A stretch of 64,000 bases of DNA from Jaenimonas drosophilae (Eukaryota; Euglenozoa; Kinetoplastea; Trypanosomatida; Trypanosomatidae), in NCBI GenBank assembly GCA_030849065.1, contig JASAON010001658.1:124001-188000 (forward strand). Reading direction: 5' to 3'. The notes beneath the pieces were generated by a model, which made no database searches, was not told the DNA's origin, and was given only the letters and a program-made list of their open reading frames with translations. Both the position numbers and the translations under genes were made by a program. Below are positions 38,723 to 48,274 of the stretch, in pieces. How positions within the stretch are numbered: the first letter of the stretch is position 1; every line of letters begins with the position of its first letter.

Positions 38723-41700
38723 CTACAGCCGAGAGGGACGGTAGCTGTTGCGATAAGGTGTCAGACCCTCCGACGTGGCATCACACCCCCGTGACGATGC
38801 GGATGATGGATGCTCCACAGACTTGCCACTCCAGCGTCGCTCAACCACTTCATTCCGCGTGAGTCCAAGCCTTCGAAGTGTGAAGAGCTCCTCCTCCAGT
38901 GGTGTACGCACCTCCCACCTTGGCACCTCCATCGCTGCACGCTTCTCCAGGTATGCGCACTCCTCCAGGTAAACCTCATAACGGAAAGCACATCGCGTCA
39001 TGGGCACACAGGAGCGCGACTCATCGTTGCCTGCCACGCTCCGCAGCGCGTACAAGCTTCCCAACCACGCCTCTTTCCGCGAGCGTGGAAAGCCAGACAT
39101 GACGACGCTGTGTTTGGCAATCTCGCAAATGTCAGCCGCGGAGAGGCCCCAAAAGTTCTGGGCGGTGCTGTACTCCTCAATGAGCGGTTGCTCCGTGTGG
39201 TGGAACATCAACGCTCCGTCCGTGGCGAGGGCTACGTTGAGGCCTCGACGGAAGAAAGTGGGAAAAGGGTTGTCCGCGTACTTGCAAAAGAGTGCGTTGT
39301 TCGAGAGCGGAACAATACCGAGCGGAATCTGTGAGAGATAGAAGAGGTACTGCAGCACTGGACGTTTGATGAGGTTGATGCCGTGACCCACCCCATCAGC
39401 GAGGAGGAGGGCATCGGCCATGTGGTCGGGATCTCCGCTCTCTCCCGCGTGTGGGCGGAAGGAGAAGGTCGAGAGTCCTTTGGCTGCGCGATATCGGTTC
39501 AGGGTGACGCAGTTGGCCCACATAAAGTACATGTAGTAGGAGAAGGGAGGGTTTTCCGCACGGGTCCACTGTCCCGGTGGCACACGAATCACCTGGTCCT
39601 GCTCACGATCACTTTCATTATCCACGCTGTCAAAGCCAGAGACGTGGGCGAGGAAGTGATGGAGGAAGGGGTGTCGCTCGGGGTGGATGGAGGCCTCCCA
39701 CAACGGGGCAAAGATGTTGTGCAGCATTTGCTGGAAGTTGTCAAGGATTCCCTGCTTGCGGTACAAGCCAAAGAGTCGTGGCACCTGGACCATCCATCGG
39801 TTGGTCTGGTGAGCCATGCCATGGAGGACGAACCAATTCGCCAGCCGTTCCCACTCACGCGCATCACGTCCGTAGATGGAGAGGCGGTACTCAGAAAAGG
39901 TCTTGCCTTCTTGGCTTTGCTTGTCCAGTGTTTCTTGAATGAGCTCTGCAAAGTAGCGGCCCCCCATGAAGTTTTCCGTCTTGAGGAAAAGTGAGCGCAA
40001 CGAGGAGATGCCCATTGGGTTGTAGCGGTTGTTGAACTGATCAAATCGGTTGAAGGTGGCCTTACCGGCCTGCACTTGCAGGGAGGCAATGGTGAGCTCC
40101 TCCAGACGTAGATCGGTGAGGTTGATGTAAGGGCTCGACGACGCAGCACCAGAGGTTGCTGAGCTGCCACTGGATTTCTGGTGAGGCAGACGGGGTGCCG
40201 TGGTGGGGCCACCCTTGGACAGCAGCTCCGCAAAGAGAGAGGCCAGTGTGATGGACTGGCCAGTGGCGGCGTGCACGGCCACCACATCGTCAGCGTTGCT
40301 GTGCAGCTTTCGCTTGATGAAGTCCAGCAGGGACTTGGCCGTCATCCCTCCAGCCATGTGGCAGTGCACATCCACCTTCACGCAGTTGTACACGTCCCCG
40401 CCAAACTTGCGGGCCGGTATGACTGCATAGCGGGACGAAGATGGTGGCTTGGAACCGGCATCTGCAAAGGACCGCGTGGCTGCTTCGTTTGCTACACCAA
40501 TGGTTGTGTCAGGAACGGGAAGCATCACATTGTAGTCCTTCTGATCATCATTGGTTAGTGCCACGTGGAGCTTGAACTTGCATTCGAGCATGTCCAGACG
40601 CTTGCGACAGTAGCGCTGCACCGTGGCATCACCAGCCACCTCACGAAGCTGTCGTACATCCTGCTGGAAGACTTCCCAGCTAGGGAGGGCAGCGAAGTAG
40701 TTGGCCGTGATGGCGCTGTGCTTCTCCTCTGCCGTGAGTGAGACGTCCAGCAGCCCATTCTTTCCATGAGCAAAATGCTGGGGTAGTCGTAGACCATCGT
40801 GAAGGGGGTTGATGGATGAGGTACCATCCGCCGCGGCACGAGATGATGAAGTACTACGCCGCAGCACGGACCCTTCCTCCGCCATATGCGCAAAGCTTTG
40901 GTAGTACTGACGGCGTGAGAGTGCACGTGCAACTTGCTTCGAGGCGCGATGGGGCTCTGAGCGGTCAGGACCCGCGATGATGATGCGTGGAAAGAGCATC
41001 GAACGCTCGGAGCTTTGTGTGTGGAGAATGGGAGGCAGTGGCTGTGGCGGGGTCCACGTCATAGCGGAGGTACCCGCAGGGGTTTCCTTGATGGACGGGA
41101 TGGCAAAAAAGCTCTTCAGAAGGCGCCAGCGCTCTTCACGCGTGAGGCCATCCGCCGAGCTGAGAGATGTACCGGTGCTTGTAGCCCACACTTCTGGTAC
41201 CTGGCACGCCATCATCATGGGGGCATCTCGCAAACCTTTGCGGCAGACGAGTGCCATTTCATGCTCCAGCGCGGCATCTCGATGGTGCAGTCGAAGCGCA
41301 CTAACGTGGGTGGCCTCAAAGGCGTTCTCCTGCGGGCTGGCACGGGGCCACGCAAAGCCCCACAAAAGGTAGCGCTCCTCCATCCGGTAGGACGTCCACC
41401 TAGACTCCAACCCACGCAAGGACATCTCCGTCACGTCTGCGGTGCTCAAGTTGTAGTTCTTCCGCACCTCTTCAAACTCAGCCGAGAGAGCAAAACTGCC
41501 ACTGCCGTCAAACAAGGGGTCGATAGTGGCGATGGAGGCATGGAGGCCAAGCTGAACCACCAACGGCAGCGCCCCACTCAAGGCATCTTTGACCGAGCTG
41601 CTCGAGCGGCGGTTGCGGGATGGGGAAAGCACCACGTGGCGCTGTGTGAGGTAGTAGAGATACGTGAGTGGGCTCCACTCAAAGGTGTAGGCGGGATTGA

Positions 41701-43510
41701 CAATCTCATCCGCCATGAGCAGGCCCAGAACGCTCTCCATGAAGAGACCACGGCTGCCTGTTCCGCCGTGCAGCCGAAGCATGAGGGGGGCCTGAAGGAC
41801 CGAGCGGTGTTGCCGAAAGAGGGATCGGGCAGGTAAAAAGTAGGTGAAGAGGTTCCCCTGACCTCCCTCCCCATCCGAATCCCCTTCATGTGCGACAGGC
41901 TTTGGAGATTGGAAGAAGGCATGGGCAGAGAACATGGCGTTTAGCATCATGACGTTGCGCCAAACGTGAAAGGCAAAGAAGGCGTCTGGGGGTGCAGGGC
42001 CGTTGAGTGGGAACTGCTCCACCTTCCCTTCCATTGGCATCTCCTGAACGGTGGCGGAGCAATCGAAGCTCAGCGAAATCCCGGTGGTCCGAGACAACAG
42101 AGCCGCCAAGTCGGGGTGCTGTGCGGGTTCCTGTAAGGCCTGCCACATTGGCTCAAAGATATGCTTCAGCACATGGCCAAAGTGCAGTGTCGGCTGATCA
42201 GTGCCATCCAGACTACCCCATTCCATGCCAGTGGCGGGTGTTGTGGCAGGTGCTTCCTCCGCGCTACGTAGGAATGCTTTTTGCGAGATGAGCAAGCAAA
42301 AACGCAGTTGTTGGCCCGTTTTCTCGTACAGGCCACTGCGAGCACACCACGTGGCGATGCGCTGTAGCTCACCCGCCTCACGTCCCGTTAGGGTCAGCTC
42401 CAAGTGCAAGCGATCGAGTGAGGCGTTGGGGTGCGTCCGGCTCTTCACCACCCGCGTGAGGGCAGGAACGACAAACTCAGCAAACAGCTCGCCTTGATGG
42501 CTCCCATCCTGCTCCACGTTCTTCATGCCAATGAAGGCGTTGAGAAGCTCAGCTGCCTGTGTAGATGGTCCCTTGGGCTGTTCCTTTGCATGTCTCGCGA
42601 GGTCCTGCATATCGAGCCACGGGCCTCCGCCATCTTCGGCGTAGTTGGGTCGCAAGCCGAGACCATCGGCAGAGAGTGTCACTGCAGCTGGCGTCGATGC
42701 CCCAGGATAGGGTGCGGTGGGGCCAAAGTAGCGCTCCATGACCTTCTTTACCGTGATGGGTGGTGAAGCGCTCACCAGACGTTGCGGTTCATGTTGGCGG
42801 AGATGCTCCATGAAGGCCACCAAGGCAGATGCACCAACAGAAGTCTCAAGCCGGCGGAGGTCTGACTGCGGGGCACAGGCCAAATCTCCGCCACCTAAGG
42901 TTGGATGATAGTGATCCTCTCGCCACCCGCTGAAGGCGCGGAAGAGAGCGTGCCGGCCTTGCAGGATGCGCAGGCGTGGCTCACAGGCGGAGAACATTTT
43001 TCCATCCGAGACGATGTCGCTGAGCCGACGAACACAATGTGTGTAGCGTTCGTAGTCCAAAAAAGGTTGAGAGAGAAGCATCTCCCGCAGCTGCACCCCC
43101 TGTGGTAGCACCAGCCCATCTGCACGTCGAGCAAAAGCGTGGCAAGTGGGATCCTTCGGGAAATGTTGGCGATGCGCCGAGCTCTGGCTGTTGTTGGTTT
43201 CAGGTGGTGATTGAAGAGTAGAGAAGGATGCACGTACGGAGTCCAAGAGATTTCGATGCCTCTGAGTCTGCTCCTTGAGCTCTGCCTCCGCTCGCATAGC
43301 TGTGTAGGATGGCGAGCTGTTCGCCCCCCGCTGGGTATCCAGAAAGGCAGAGAGCTGCTCCGCGTGGTGGGCGATGCGCAGGGCAGCAGAAAACATCTGC
43401 GCTGACTCAACCAATTGGAGCGCCTCCACGAGCATGGGAGCTCCCGCGGCTAAATCGCCATCACCATCGTCATCGTGCAGAACAACTTCAGGAAATTTAG
43501 TGTGGCTCAT
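38723..43510 (-). CDS. Double-domain AMP deaminase, 1595 aa
   Basis: AMP deaminase converts AMP to IMP with a zinc ion held by an HxH pair, a His and an Asp. The C-terminal half carries the family motifs: KVDVHCHMAGGM (HxH near 1048-1050), FNRFDQFNNRYNP, FRPHAGESGD near 1351, VGHGINL, the PLSNNALF block, NPFPTFFRRGLNVALATDGALMFHH near 1420-1435, and PLIEEYS. The usual ATDDPLQ is ATDGALM here, so the second Asp is Gly. The N-terminal half (about 330-880) is a second, strongly diverged copy. LRLHGGTGSRG aligns with RPHAGESGD, YLYYLTQRHVVLSPS with the PLSNN region, and IATIDPLFD with STDDPLQF, where the metal-binding Asp is Ile. No HxH is seen in that half. AMP deaminases are usually 700-900 residues with one domain. 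The frame begins at TTG; the ATG at 43508-43510 is used. Confidence 0.9.
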   Translation of the reverse strand: MSHTKFPEVVLHDDDGDGDLAAGAPMLVEALQLVESAQMFSAALRIAHHAEQLSAFLDTQRGANSSPSYTAMRAEAELKEQTQRHRNLLDSVRASFSTLQSPPETNNSQSSAHRQHFPKDPTCHAFARRADGLVLPQGVQLREMLLSQPFLDYERYTHCVRRLSDIVSDGKMFSACEPRLRILQGRHALFRAFSGWREDHYHPTLGGGDLACAPQSDLRRLETSVGASALVAFMEHLRQHEPQRLVSASPPITVKKVMERYFGPTAPYPGASTPAAVTLSADGLGLRPNYAEDGGGPWLDMQDLARHAKEQPKGPSTQAAELLNAFIGMKNVEQDGSHQGELFAEFVVPALTRVVKSRTHPNASLDRLHLELTLTGREAGELQRIATWCARSGLYEKTGQQLRFCLLISQKAFLRSAEEAPATTPATGMEWGSLDGTDQPTLHFGHVLKHIFEPMWQALQEPAQHPDLAALLSRTTGISLSFDCSATVQEMPMEGKVEQFPLNGPAPPDAFFAFHVWRNVMMLNAMFSAHAFFQSPKPVAHEGDSDGEGGQGNLFTYFLPARSLFRQHRSVLQAPLMLRLHGGTGSRGLFMESVLGLLMADEIVNPAYTFEWSPLTYLYYLTQRHVVLSPSRNRRSSSSVKDALSGALPLVVQLGLHASIATIDPLFDGSGSFALSAEFEEVRKNYNLSTADVTEMSLRGLESRWTSYRMEERYLLWGFAWPRASPQENAFEATHVSALRLHHRDAALEHEMALVCRKGLRDAPMMMACQVPEVWATSTGTSLSSADGLTREERWRLLKSFFAIPSIKETPAGTSAMTWTPPQPLPPILHTQSSERSMLFPRIIIAGPDRSEPHRASKQVARALSRRQYYQSFAHMAEEGSVLRRSTSSSRAAADGTSSINPLHDGLRLPQHFAHGKNGLLDVSLTAEEKHSAITANYFAALPSWEVFQQDVRQLREVAGDATVQRYCRKRLDMLECKFKLHVALTNDDQKDYNVMLPVPDTTIGVANEAATRSFADAGSKPPSSSRYAVIPARKFGGDVYNCVKVDVHCHMAGGMTAKSLLDFIKRKLHSNADDVVAVHAATGQSITLASLFAELLSKGGPTTAPRLPHQKSSGSSATSGAASSSPYINLTDLRLEELTIASLQVQAGKATFNRFDQFNNRYNPMGISSLRSLFLKTENFMGGRYFAELIQETLDKQSQEGKTFSEYRLSIYGRDAREWERLANWFVLHGMAHQTNRWMVQVPRLFGLYRKQGILDNFQQMLHNIFAPLWEASIHPERHPFLHHFLAHVSGFDSVDNESDREQDQVIRVPPGQWTRAENPPFSYYMYFMWANCVTLNRYRAAKGLSTFSFRPHAGESGDPDHMADALLLADGVGHGINLIKRPVLQYLFYLSQIPLGIVPLSNNALFCKYADNPFPTFFRRGLNVALATDGALMFHHTEQPLIEEYSTAQNFWGLSAADICEIAKHSVVMSGFPRSRKEAWLGSLYALRSVAGNDESRSCVPMTRCAFRYEVYLEECAYLEKRAAMEVPRWEVRTPLEEELFTLRRLGLTRNEVVERRWSGKSVEHPSSASSRGCDATSEGLTPYRNSYRPSRL

Positions 43511-44007
43511 CCACTCGCCGTTGCTTAGATTGATGAAGAGGGGGGGGTCCTTTATAAGAAGGGAATGAAAAAGATGCCTCAAGTTTGCGTGGCAAACTAG
43601 TGGGTGTTTACGGGTCAACCAAAGGTGCGCAGAATTGCCACCCTAAAGGAAAGCAAAGTGGCTTGAATAATGAGAGTGCTAGCAGGGATACAGTCAAGCT
43701 ACAGTCAAAGAAGGAGGAGGAGAGAGGGAAGCACATACCTTGTAGGATGGTCTTCATTGTACCACGTGTCAGAGACGTAGTACAATACATGATCAATCCA
43801 TCTGATCATTGTTTGTTCTGTGTGATAAGATATAAGAAAGTGTGTTTATGGGACAAACAGGAGCTTGAGTTGAATCAAGTTCCTCCTGTGCATTACTCGT
43901 AAACGTCATGGATCGGCAGAACTGCCCACACCACTTCTTCATCCGTGCTGTGTTGTGATGGTAGATCAGAGGGGAGGATGTCCATCGGCATCGGGCTACC
44001 CTCTCCT
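43511..44007. other. Intergenic region, 497 bp
   Basis: It includes the AMP deaminase acceptor, a G-run at 43540-43547 on the plus strand, and the 3' UTR of the CCDC137-like gene. No RNA or coding feature is evident. Confidence 0.45.
43550..43575 (-). promoter_or_regulatory. Predicted trans-splice acceptor of the AMP deaminase gene
   Basis: Minus-strand CATCTTTTTCATTCCCTTC is followed by the first AG at 43550-43551. The first ATG after it is 43508-43510, which supports that start over the TTG at 43618. Confidence 0.55.
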
Positions 44008-45471
44008 TCATGAAAACTGTGGAAACACGTGGTGCATATCCACCCCCTTCTTGCTATTCACCTCCTTGCGACGGTTCATTTGATAGGTGGCCATCACCGA
44101 TGAGCGAAGCAGCTCCATCTCCTTGGACTTATTTGCCCCACCACTGTTTCGCTCGGATACGTGCTGCGTCACAGCGGGCGCGAGGCCGAGTCGAGCTAGT
44201 CGCTTCTGCTCGCCAAGACCACCTACACTAGAGAGGAGCCGCTGGCGGTCCTCCAAGGCAGAGGAGCCACCACTCAGTCGGCGACGAATCAGGTTCTTCG
44301 GCTGGTTCTCCGCTTCCAACTTGTTCGCCAGCTTCGATACCGCGGCGTGCTTGTTGGGGACAACGTCAAAGACCGGTGGTGCATCTACACGCTCACCAAA
44401 TCGCACGACATCCACCAGCTCATAAAAGTCCTTGGCCTTGCGCGCCTCTTTGGGAGACTTCTCGCGTGGTGTGCGAACATCACCAGGGAAGCGCATCGCA
44501 CGATGAGGAAGCTGGTCCTGTGCCTCATCCACATCGCTAAAGCTGATCGACTTGCGCAGACTCATCGATTGGTTATCGGCATCACTGTGGCCTTCATAGA
44601 TATCAGAACGCGTAGATGTATCATCATCAGCGGAGCTCCTCCTCTTCTTCGTGGCAACTGGAGAACCAGAAGCCTCTGAAGAGGCACCTTTCTTCACCTT
44701 GGCAGCTTCCGTCGCCTTGCGCTTGGCCTCCTCTCGCTGCATCCGCTTCAGCTCCTTTTCATAGGCCACTTCCTCCTTCTTGGCCTTTCGGCCCTTCTTC
44801 GTGACGAGCGCATTCAGGTCTGCCTCTACCTTCTGCAGTTGCTCCGCCACGCGTTGGCGGCGCTCCTCCACCTTACGCATATGCTTCTTCTCCTTCTTGC
44901 GCGCAATGATCTCCTCCACCGTGGCGGGCTCGGAGCCGCGAGGCGCCTCGAGCGGCCTTCGTTGTGCCCGTGGGGTCATGAGCGGAACACCTCCCTCAAG
45001 GATGGTTTCGTTCAATGACTCCACCGTTGGCGCCTTCTTCTTCTTTGTGGCCTTTGGTGTCTCCTCAGTCGCTGTTGCTGCCGTCAATTTTCCCTCCGGC
45101 TCACTACCACGGCGCTTCTTCTTCTTCTCGGGCATGACGGAGCCAGTCGCAACCTCATCCTCGACGCTGCGGGAGCGCTTCTTCTTCACGGGCTTGGCAG
45201 CTGCCTGTGCCTCCTCTTCCTCCTCCTTTGCCCGCGCCTCTTCAAGGCGAAGCCGCCTAGCCGCCTCTCGCTCCTTCCGCTCACGAAGGTACTCCGCCAG
45301 CCTCCGTTGGCTGTGAGGGATGTCCTCCAGGCTTCCCATCGACTTCGCCGTCGGTGCCTGGTTGGCTAACTTGGTTCGCTTCTGCTCACGCTGGAAGGGG
45401 GAGAGCTTGGGGTTCTTGTTGCGCTGATGGTTGTGCGACTTGTGCCGCGGAACGCGGCCGCGTTTGGCCAT
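44008..45471 (-). CDS. Basic Lys/Glu-rich protein, CCDC137-like
   Basis: The 487-residue protein begins with a very basic segment (MAKRGRVPRHKSHNHQRNK). Its middle is dominated by Lys/Glu/Ala/Arg helices and several KKKRR or KKKKR clusters, as in nucleolar proteins. Near residue 370 the segment ELVDVVRFGERVDAPPVFDVVP recalls the DxVKFGEVVxxPPxL motif of CCDC137 (a chromatin and nucleolar-periphery protein). The C-terminal helix MELLRSSVMATYQMNRRK resembles the end of that family. The homology is plausible but weak, because composition drives much of the likeness. A role in ribosome biogenesis would also fit. The frame opens with TTG at 45576, and the ATG at 45469-45471 starts the basic N-terminus. 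Confidence 0.8.
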   Translation of the reverse strand: MAKRGRVPRHKSHNHQRNKNPKLSPFQREQKRTKLANQAPTAKSMGSLEDIPHSQRRLAEYLRERKEREAARRLRLEEARAKEEEEEAQAAAKPVKKKRSRSVEDEVATGSVMPEKKKKRRGSEPEGKLTAATATEETPKATKKKKAPTVESLNETILEGGVPLMTPRAQRRPLEAPRGSEPATVEEIIARKKEKKHMRKVEERRQRVAEQLQKVEADLNALVTKKGRKAKKEEVAYEKELKRMQREEAKRKATEAAKVKKGASSEASGSPVATKKRRSSADDDTSTRSDIYEGHSDADNQSMSLRKSISFSDVDEAQDQLPHRAMRFPGDVRTPREKSPKEARKAKDFYELVDVVRFGERVDAPPVFDVVPNKHAAVSKLANKLEAENQPKNLIRRRLSGGSSALEDRQRLLSSVGGLGEQKRLARLGLAPAVTQHVSERNSGGANKSKEMELLRSSVMATYQMNRRKEVNSKKGVDMHHVFPQFS

Positions 45472-45851
45472 GGTGTATTTGCTGGTTGATGGATAAAGTT
45501 CCGCAAGCCAATCAGTGGCACGAGGTTGCAGTGCAGAGAAAAGGAGTAGTGTGTGTGCTTCTCCTTCGCGTTGCAATGGAGCCTTGCGTGTAGGAAAAAA
45601 AAAAATAAGTGATGCACGTCAACCATAAAAGGGAAAAGAAGGAGGGTTGTGACTTGAAGCAGGTGTCGTGAGGAGAATTCATGCAAAGTGCGTACTAAGC
45701 GCGTGAGATACTCCGCACACGTGTGGTCCAACTTACGTATTCAAGAAGAATTAAACGTCAGTACGTAGTTAGTTGAGTGCGCAACACAGCGTTCTCACCT
45801 CCATCGCTACAACGGAAGGTTGAGGAGAGGAAGAAGGAGATGCAGGCACCT
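45472..45851. other. Intergenic region, 380 bp
   Basis: It holds the acceptor at 45583 and the 3' UTR of the 334-aa gene. Nothing else is supported. Confidence 0.45.
45583..45606 (-). promoter_or_regulatory. Predicted trans-splice acceptor of the CCDC137-like gene
   Basis: A run of eleven T followed by CCTAC on the minus strand (about 45590-45606) precedes the first AG at 45583-45584. A second C/T tract nearer the ATG (about 45536-45552) could give a shorter leader. Confidence 0.5.
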
Positions 45852-46856
45852 TTATAGGTCTGCTGGGACGTCCTCTGCTGCCAGGAACTCGTCCATCGAC
45901 CTTGTCAGTTGATCGGAAAGCGTCAGTGAAACACGCACTGAACCGGCCACCGCGAACTGATCGAGCAGCTTCTTGGCACGGAAGAGTGCATCCTTGTGCT
46001 CAAAGACGACGCGGAAGTGCTTCCGGTACAACGGCCAGCAGCTGAGAAACCCGGGTAGCTCACTCAGGTGTGTGCGAGCTTCCCGCGCCGACCACTGAGC
46101 CCCAACAGCAGCCACCGCGGAAACGAGCTCGCGTTGATGGCCGTCAAAGACGCGTGGGGCCTTGTTGAGGAGAATCTTCTCGGGTGCCTTTGCATCTCCA
46201 GAGGCAGATGTGGGATCCACAGCGTCGTCATCTTCGCGCGGACGCTTCCGCTCAAGACGCAGCTCACCCTCGGGAAGGTTCAATAAAAAGGTGGGTGGGT
46301 GGGTGAAGTACGGCTTCCGCTGGAGGGTTGTTGCCATGGCTTCCAACGAGCCAAAGCAGCGCACATCAGATGGGGAAGAGTGAGAGCCGCCCGCTGTGCT
46401 CTCCGACATCTCGCATGGGGTGGTGGCATCATCTGTGGTTGTGGTAGGAGCTCGATCCTGCTTCCCTTGCTGAGGATTGCGGTTGCGCCGTGGAGCGAAC
46501 ACATCCGAGACAGATGCATCTGCCGGGCCAGTGACAACCATCTCTGCCGAACGCGTTTCCACACGGCACTTGATGTCGTAGGTGCAGTGTGTTGCCCCAG
46601 CACCAGCAGTAAGCAGGCTTCGTTGGGCATCTAAGCAGCAGTATGAGGGAAGACTATACTGGTGAACCTTGGCGAAGTCATTCTCCACATTGCTAATAAT
46701 CACGACGTACTTCTCCCCGTCCTTGGCAGGTGCCTTGGAGCCGAACTTGCCTTGACGGTGTGCGTTGTTAGGGCCTGTGCCAGAAAAGGCAGGCTTCACC
46801 CCTGTGCGGGGCTTTCCTCCCCTAGGCTGGGATTCATGATGGCCTCCCTCGCTCAT
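45852..46856 (-). CDS. Hypothetical protein, 334 aa
   Basis: I do not recognise this gene. The first 45 residues are basic, Gly/Lys-rich and disordered. Residues 48-110 look like a small folded domain of strands and helices (KYVVIISNVENDFAKVHQY and a Cys-Cys pair). A Ser/Thr/Pro-rich linker with a basic KRPRED cluster runs to about 225. The C-terminal 100 residues form a second folded domain (HFRVVFEHKDALFRAKKLLDQF), whose alternation of strand and helix recalls an RRM-like or other small alpha/beta fold. The pattern of basic tail plus two small domains would suit an RNA-binding or nuclear protein, but no diagnostic motif is present. The ATG at 46854-46856 lies 32 nt after a predicted acceptor at 46888-46889. 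Confidence 0.8.
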   Translation of the reverse strand: MSEGGHHESQPRGGKPRTGVKPAFSGTGPNNAHRQGKFGSKAPAKDGEKYVVIISNVENDFAKVHQYSLPSYCCLDAQRSLLTAGAGATHCTYDIKCRVETRSAEMVVTGPADASVSDVFAPRRNRNPQQGKQDRAPTTTTDDATTPCEMSESTAGGSHSSPSDVRCFGSLEAMATTLQRKPYFTHPPTFLLNLPEGELRLERKRPREDDDAVDPTSASGDAKAPEKILLNKAPRVFDGHQRELVSAVAAVGAQWSAREARTHLSELPGFLSCWPLYRKHFRVVFEHKDALFRAKKLLDQFAVAGSVRVSLTLSDQLTRSMDEFLAAEDVPADL

Positions 46857-46887
46857 GGCCGTGTCGTGGCGAATACGTAAGGAGAAC

Positions 46888-46911
46888 TACGCAATAAGAG
46901 AAAAAGAAGAG
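46888..46911 (-). promoter_or_regulatory. Predicted trans-splice acceptor of the 334-aa gene
   Basis: CTTCTTTTTCTCTTATTG on the minus strand is followed by the first AG at 46888-46889. Confidence 0.5.
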
Positions 46912-47123
46912 TGTGGGATGATGATGATGGAATTGTGCATGCATACCATATTGTCGTCTAGGAACGCGATTCATTCTGAGTAGCGTATATACGGTTGGTG
47001 TTATTGAGAGAGATCCGATCCACAACGCAACAACTCCAATATGAATGAGTCAGCTCACTGACCCAGTGACAGTGCGTAGGTAAGGGGGAGAGTGAGGTGA
47101 TTTGAGGAGCCATCATTGGTTGG

Positions 47124-48047
47124 CTATTCCTTCTCAAAGACGTACCTCAGCTGAGACAACTTCAGTAGCTTGCGCCGTGTGTCCCCAATGGACAGAATCA
47201 TCCACCCGACCAAGACATGGAAGAGTGGCTGCCACACAATCAGCACCAGCTCCATGAAGCTGTCGGAGATACCAAACCACAGTGCAGCAGTGGGGAGACC
47301 AGCAGCGGTGTGCATCTTGTTGACGTCATGGTGGTAGGTGGCGAGGGAGTATATCCAGTACAGGGTGGGCCACACCGCCACGGCCCCAGCAAGCATCTGT
47401 GATTGATGGGGACTGCGCAACATCTGGCGAAGCACATCCGCTACGGAAGTACACGTGGGCGGGCTAGAGTGAGGAGCACCGTCGGAGCCATGACCCTCAA
47501 GCATCTCTGGGGTAACAGCCAAGTGACGGCAGGCTTTCCAGCTGCCCCAACCGGCAAAGATGAGAATGATGATGGATGCAAGCATGCACACCACACTTCC
47601 AGGCGTTAGCATGGAGCTGTAGCGTTGGTGCATGGTTTCAGTTTCGGCCAGATAGGTGAATGTCTCCAACGCCTTGAGACGATCCTGTGCTGCCCGTGCC
47701 GACCTCAGCGTGTTAGTGTCCTCCTGCCGATCCACGGGGGCGGTTGTACTCGGTGGTCGTACAGAGATTTGCTTGGCGTGGAGTACCTCAAGGAGCTTCG
47801 CCTCCTCTGCATCCATCACCATGTACACAAGAGGAGAGCCTGAGATGAGCAGCACAAGATAAACGAGCGCCAAAAGCCCGTGGAAGCATGCCACAAATCG
47901 TAGCAGTGTGAGGGTTGACCGAAGAGAGCGGCGGAAGTAGTCCAGAACTTCCTCCTGCTCATTGTTGCTAAGAAGGTCGTTCTCTGCAATTAGGGCTCGC
48001 ACCCGCTGGTCGGGCGACTGCTGCGGATTAGGATGACGCAATCGCAT
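47124..48047 (-). CDS. Four-transmembrane hypothetical protein, 307 aa
   Basis: I do not recognise the family. Hydrophobic segments fit four membrane spans: about 49-76, 151-168, 218-237 and 264-286. The N-terminal 48 residues are polar and charged, and the C-terminus is short and basic (DTRRKLLKLSQ). The loop between spans 1 and 2 is about 75 residues and helical (Lys/Glu/Leu-rich); the loop between spans 2 and 3 is Ser/Pro/His-rich. No transporter, channel-filter or enzyme motif is visible. There is no cleavable signal peptide, so the first span may act as the insertion signal. It precedes, on the transcript, an orphan and follows the GT69 gene, which does not inform its function. Confidence 0.82.
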   Translation of the reverse strand: MRLRHPNPQQSPDQRVRALIAENDLLSNNEQEEVLDYFRRSLRSTLTLLRFVACFHGLLALVYLVLLISGSPLVYMVMDAEEAKLLEVLHAKQISVRPPSTTAPVDRQEDTNTLRSARAAQDRLKALETFTYLAETETMHQRYSSMLTPGSVVCMLASIIILIFAGWGSWKACRHLAVTPEMLEGHGSDGAPHSSPPTCTSVADVLRQMLRSPHQSQMLAGAVAVWPTLYWIYSLATYHHDVNKMHTAAGLPTAALWFGISDSFMELVLIVWQPLFHVLVGWMILSIGDTRRKLLKLSQLRYVFEKE

Positions 48048-48111
48048 GTGTAGGTACTAGGTTCACCAGCCGCCGTCGCTTTGTGAAAGGAATTGGAAGA
48101 AGAGCTTGTGC

Positions 48112-48138
48112 CTGCACACAGGCAAAAAAAAAGAGGAG
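48112..48138 (-). promoter_or_regulatory. Predicted trans-splice acceptor of the four-TM gene
   Basis: CTCCTCTTTTTTTTTG on the minus strand is followed, after a short G/T stretch, by AG at 48112-48113, about 65 nt from the ATG. Confidence 0.5.
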
Positions 48139-48274
48139 TAAAGAGAAGCAGCCACATGAACAGTGAAGCCAACATCATCGTAGGCACACAGAAACCAAGG
48201 ACAAGATACTCATTCATCTTCTTTGGAGCTCTTCCAACCATAGATGTTCAGTGTTGCTGTCAAAACCGCCACAC

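Noticed and set aside
45594..45606. A-run on the plus strand that might be a poly(A) tail of a retroposon
   Set aside because: It fits the minus-strand pyrimidine tract of a trans-splice site, there is no target-site duplication, and no reverse transcriptase remnant is nearby.
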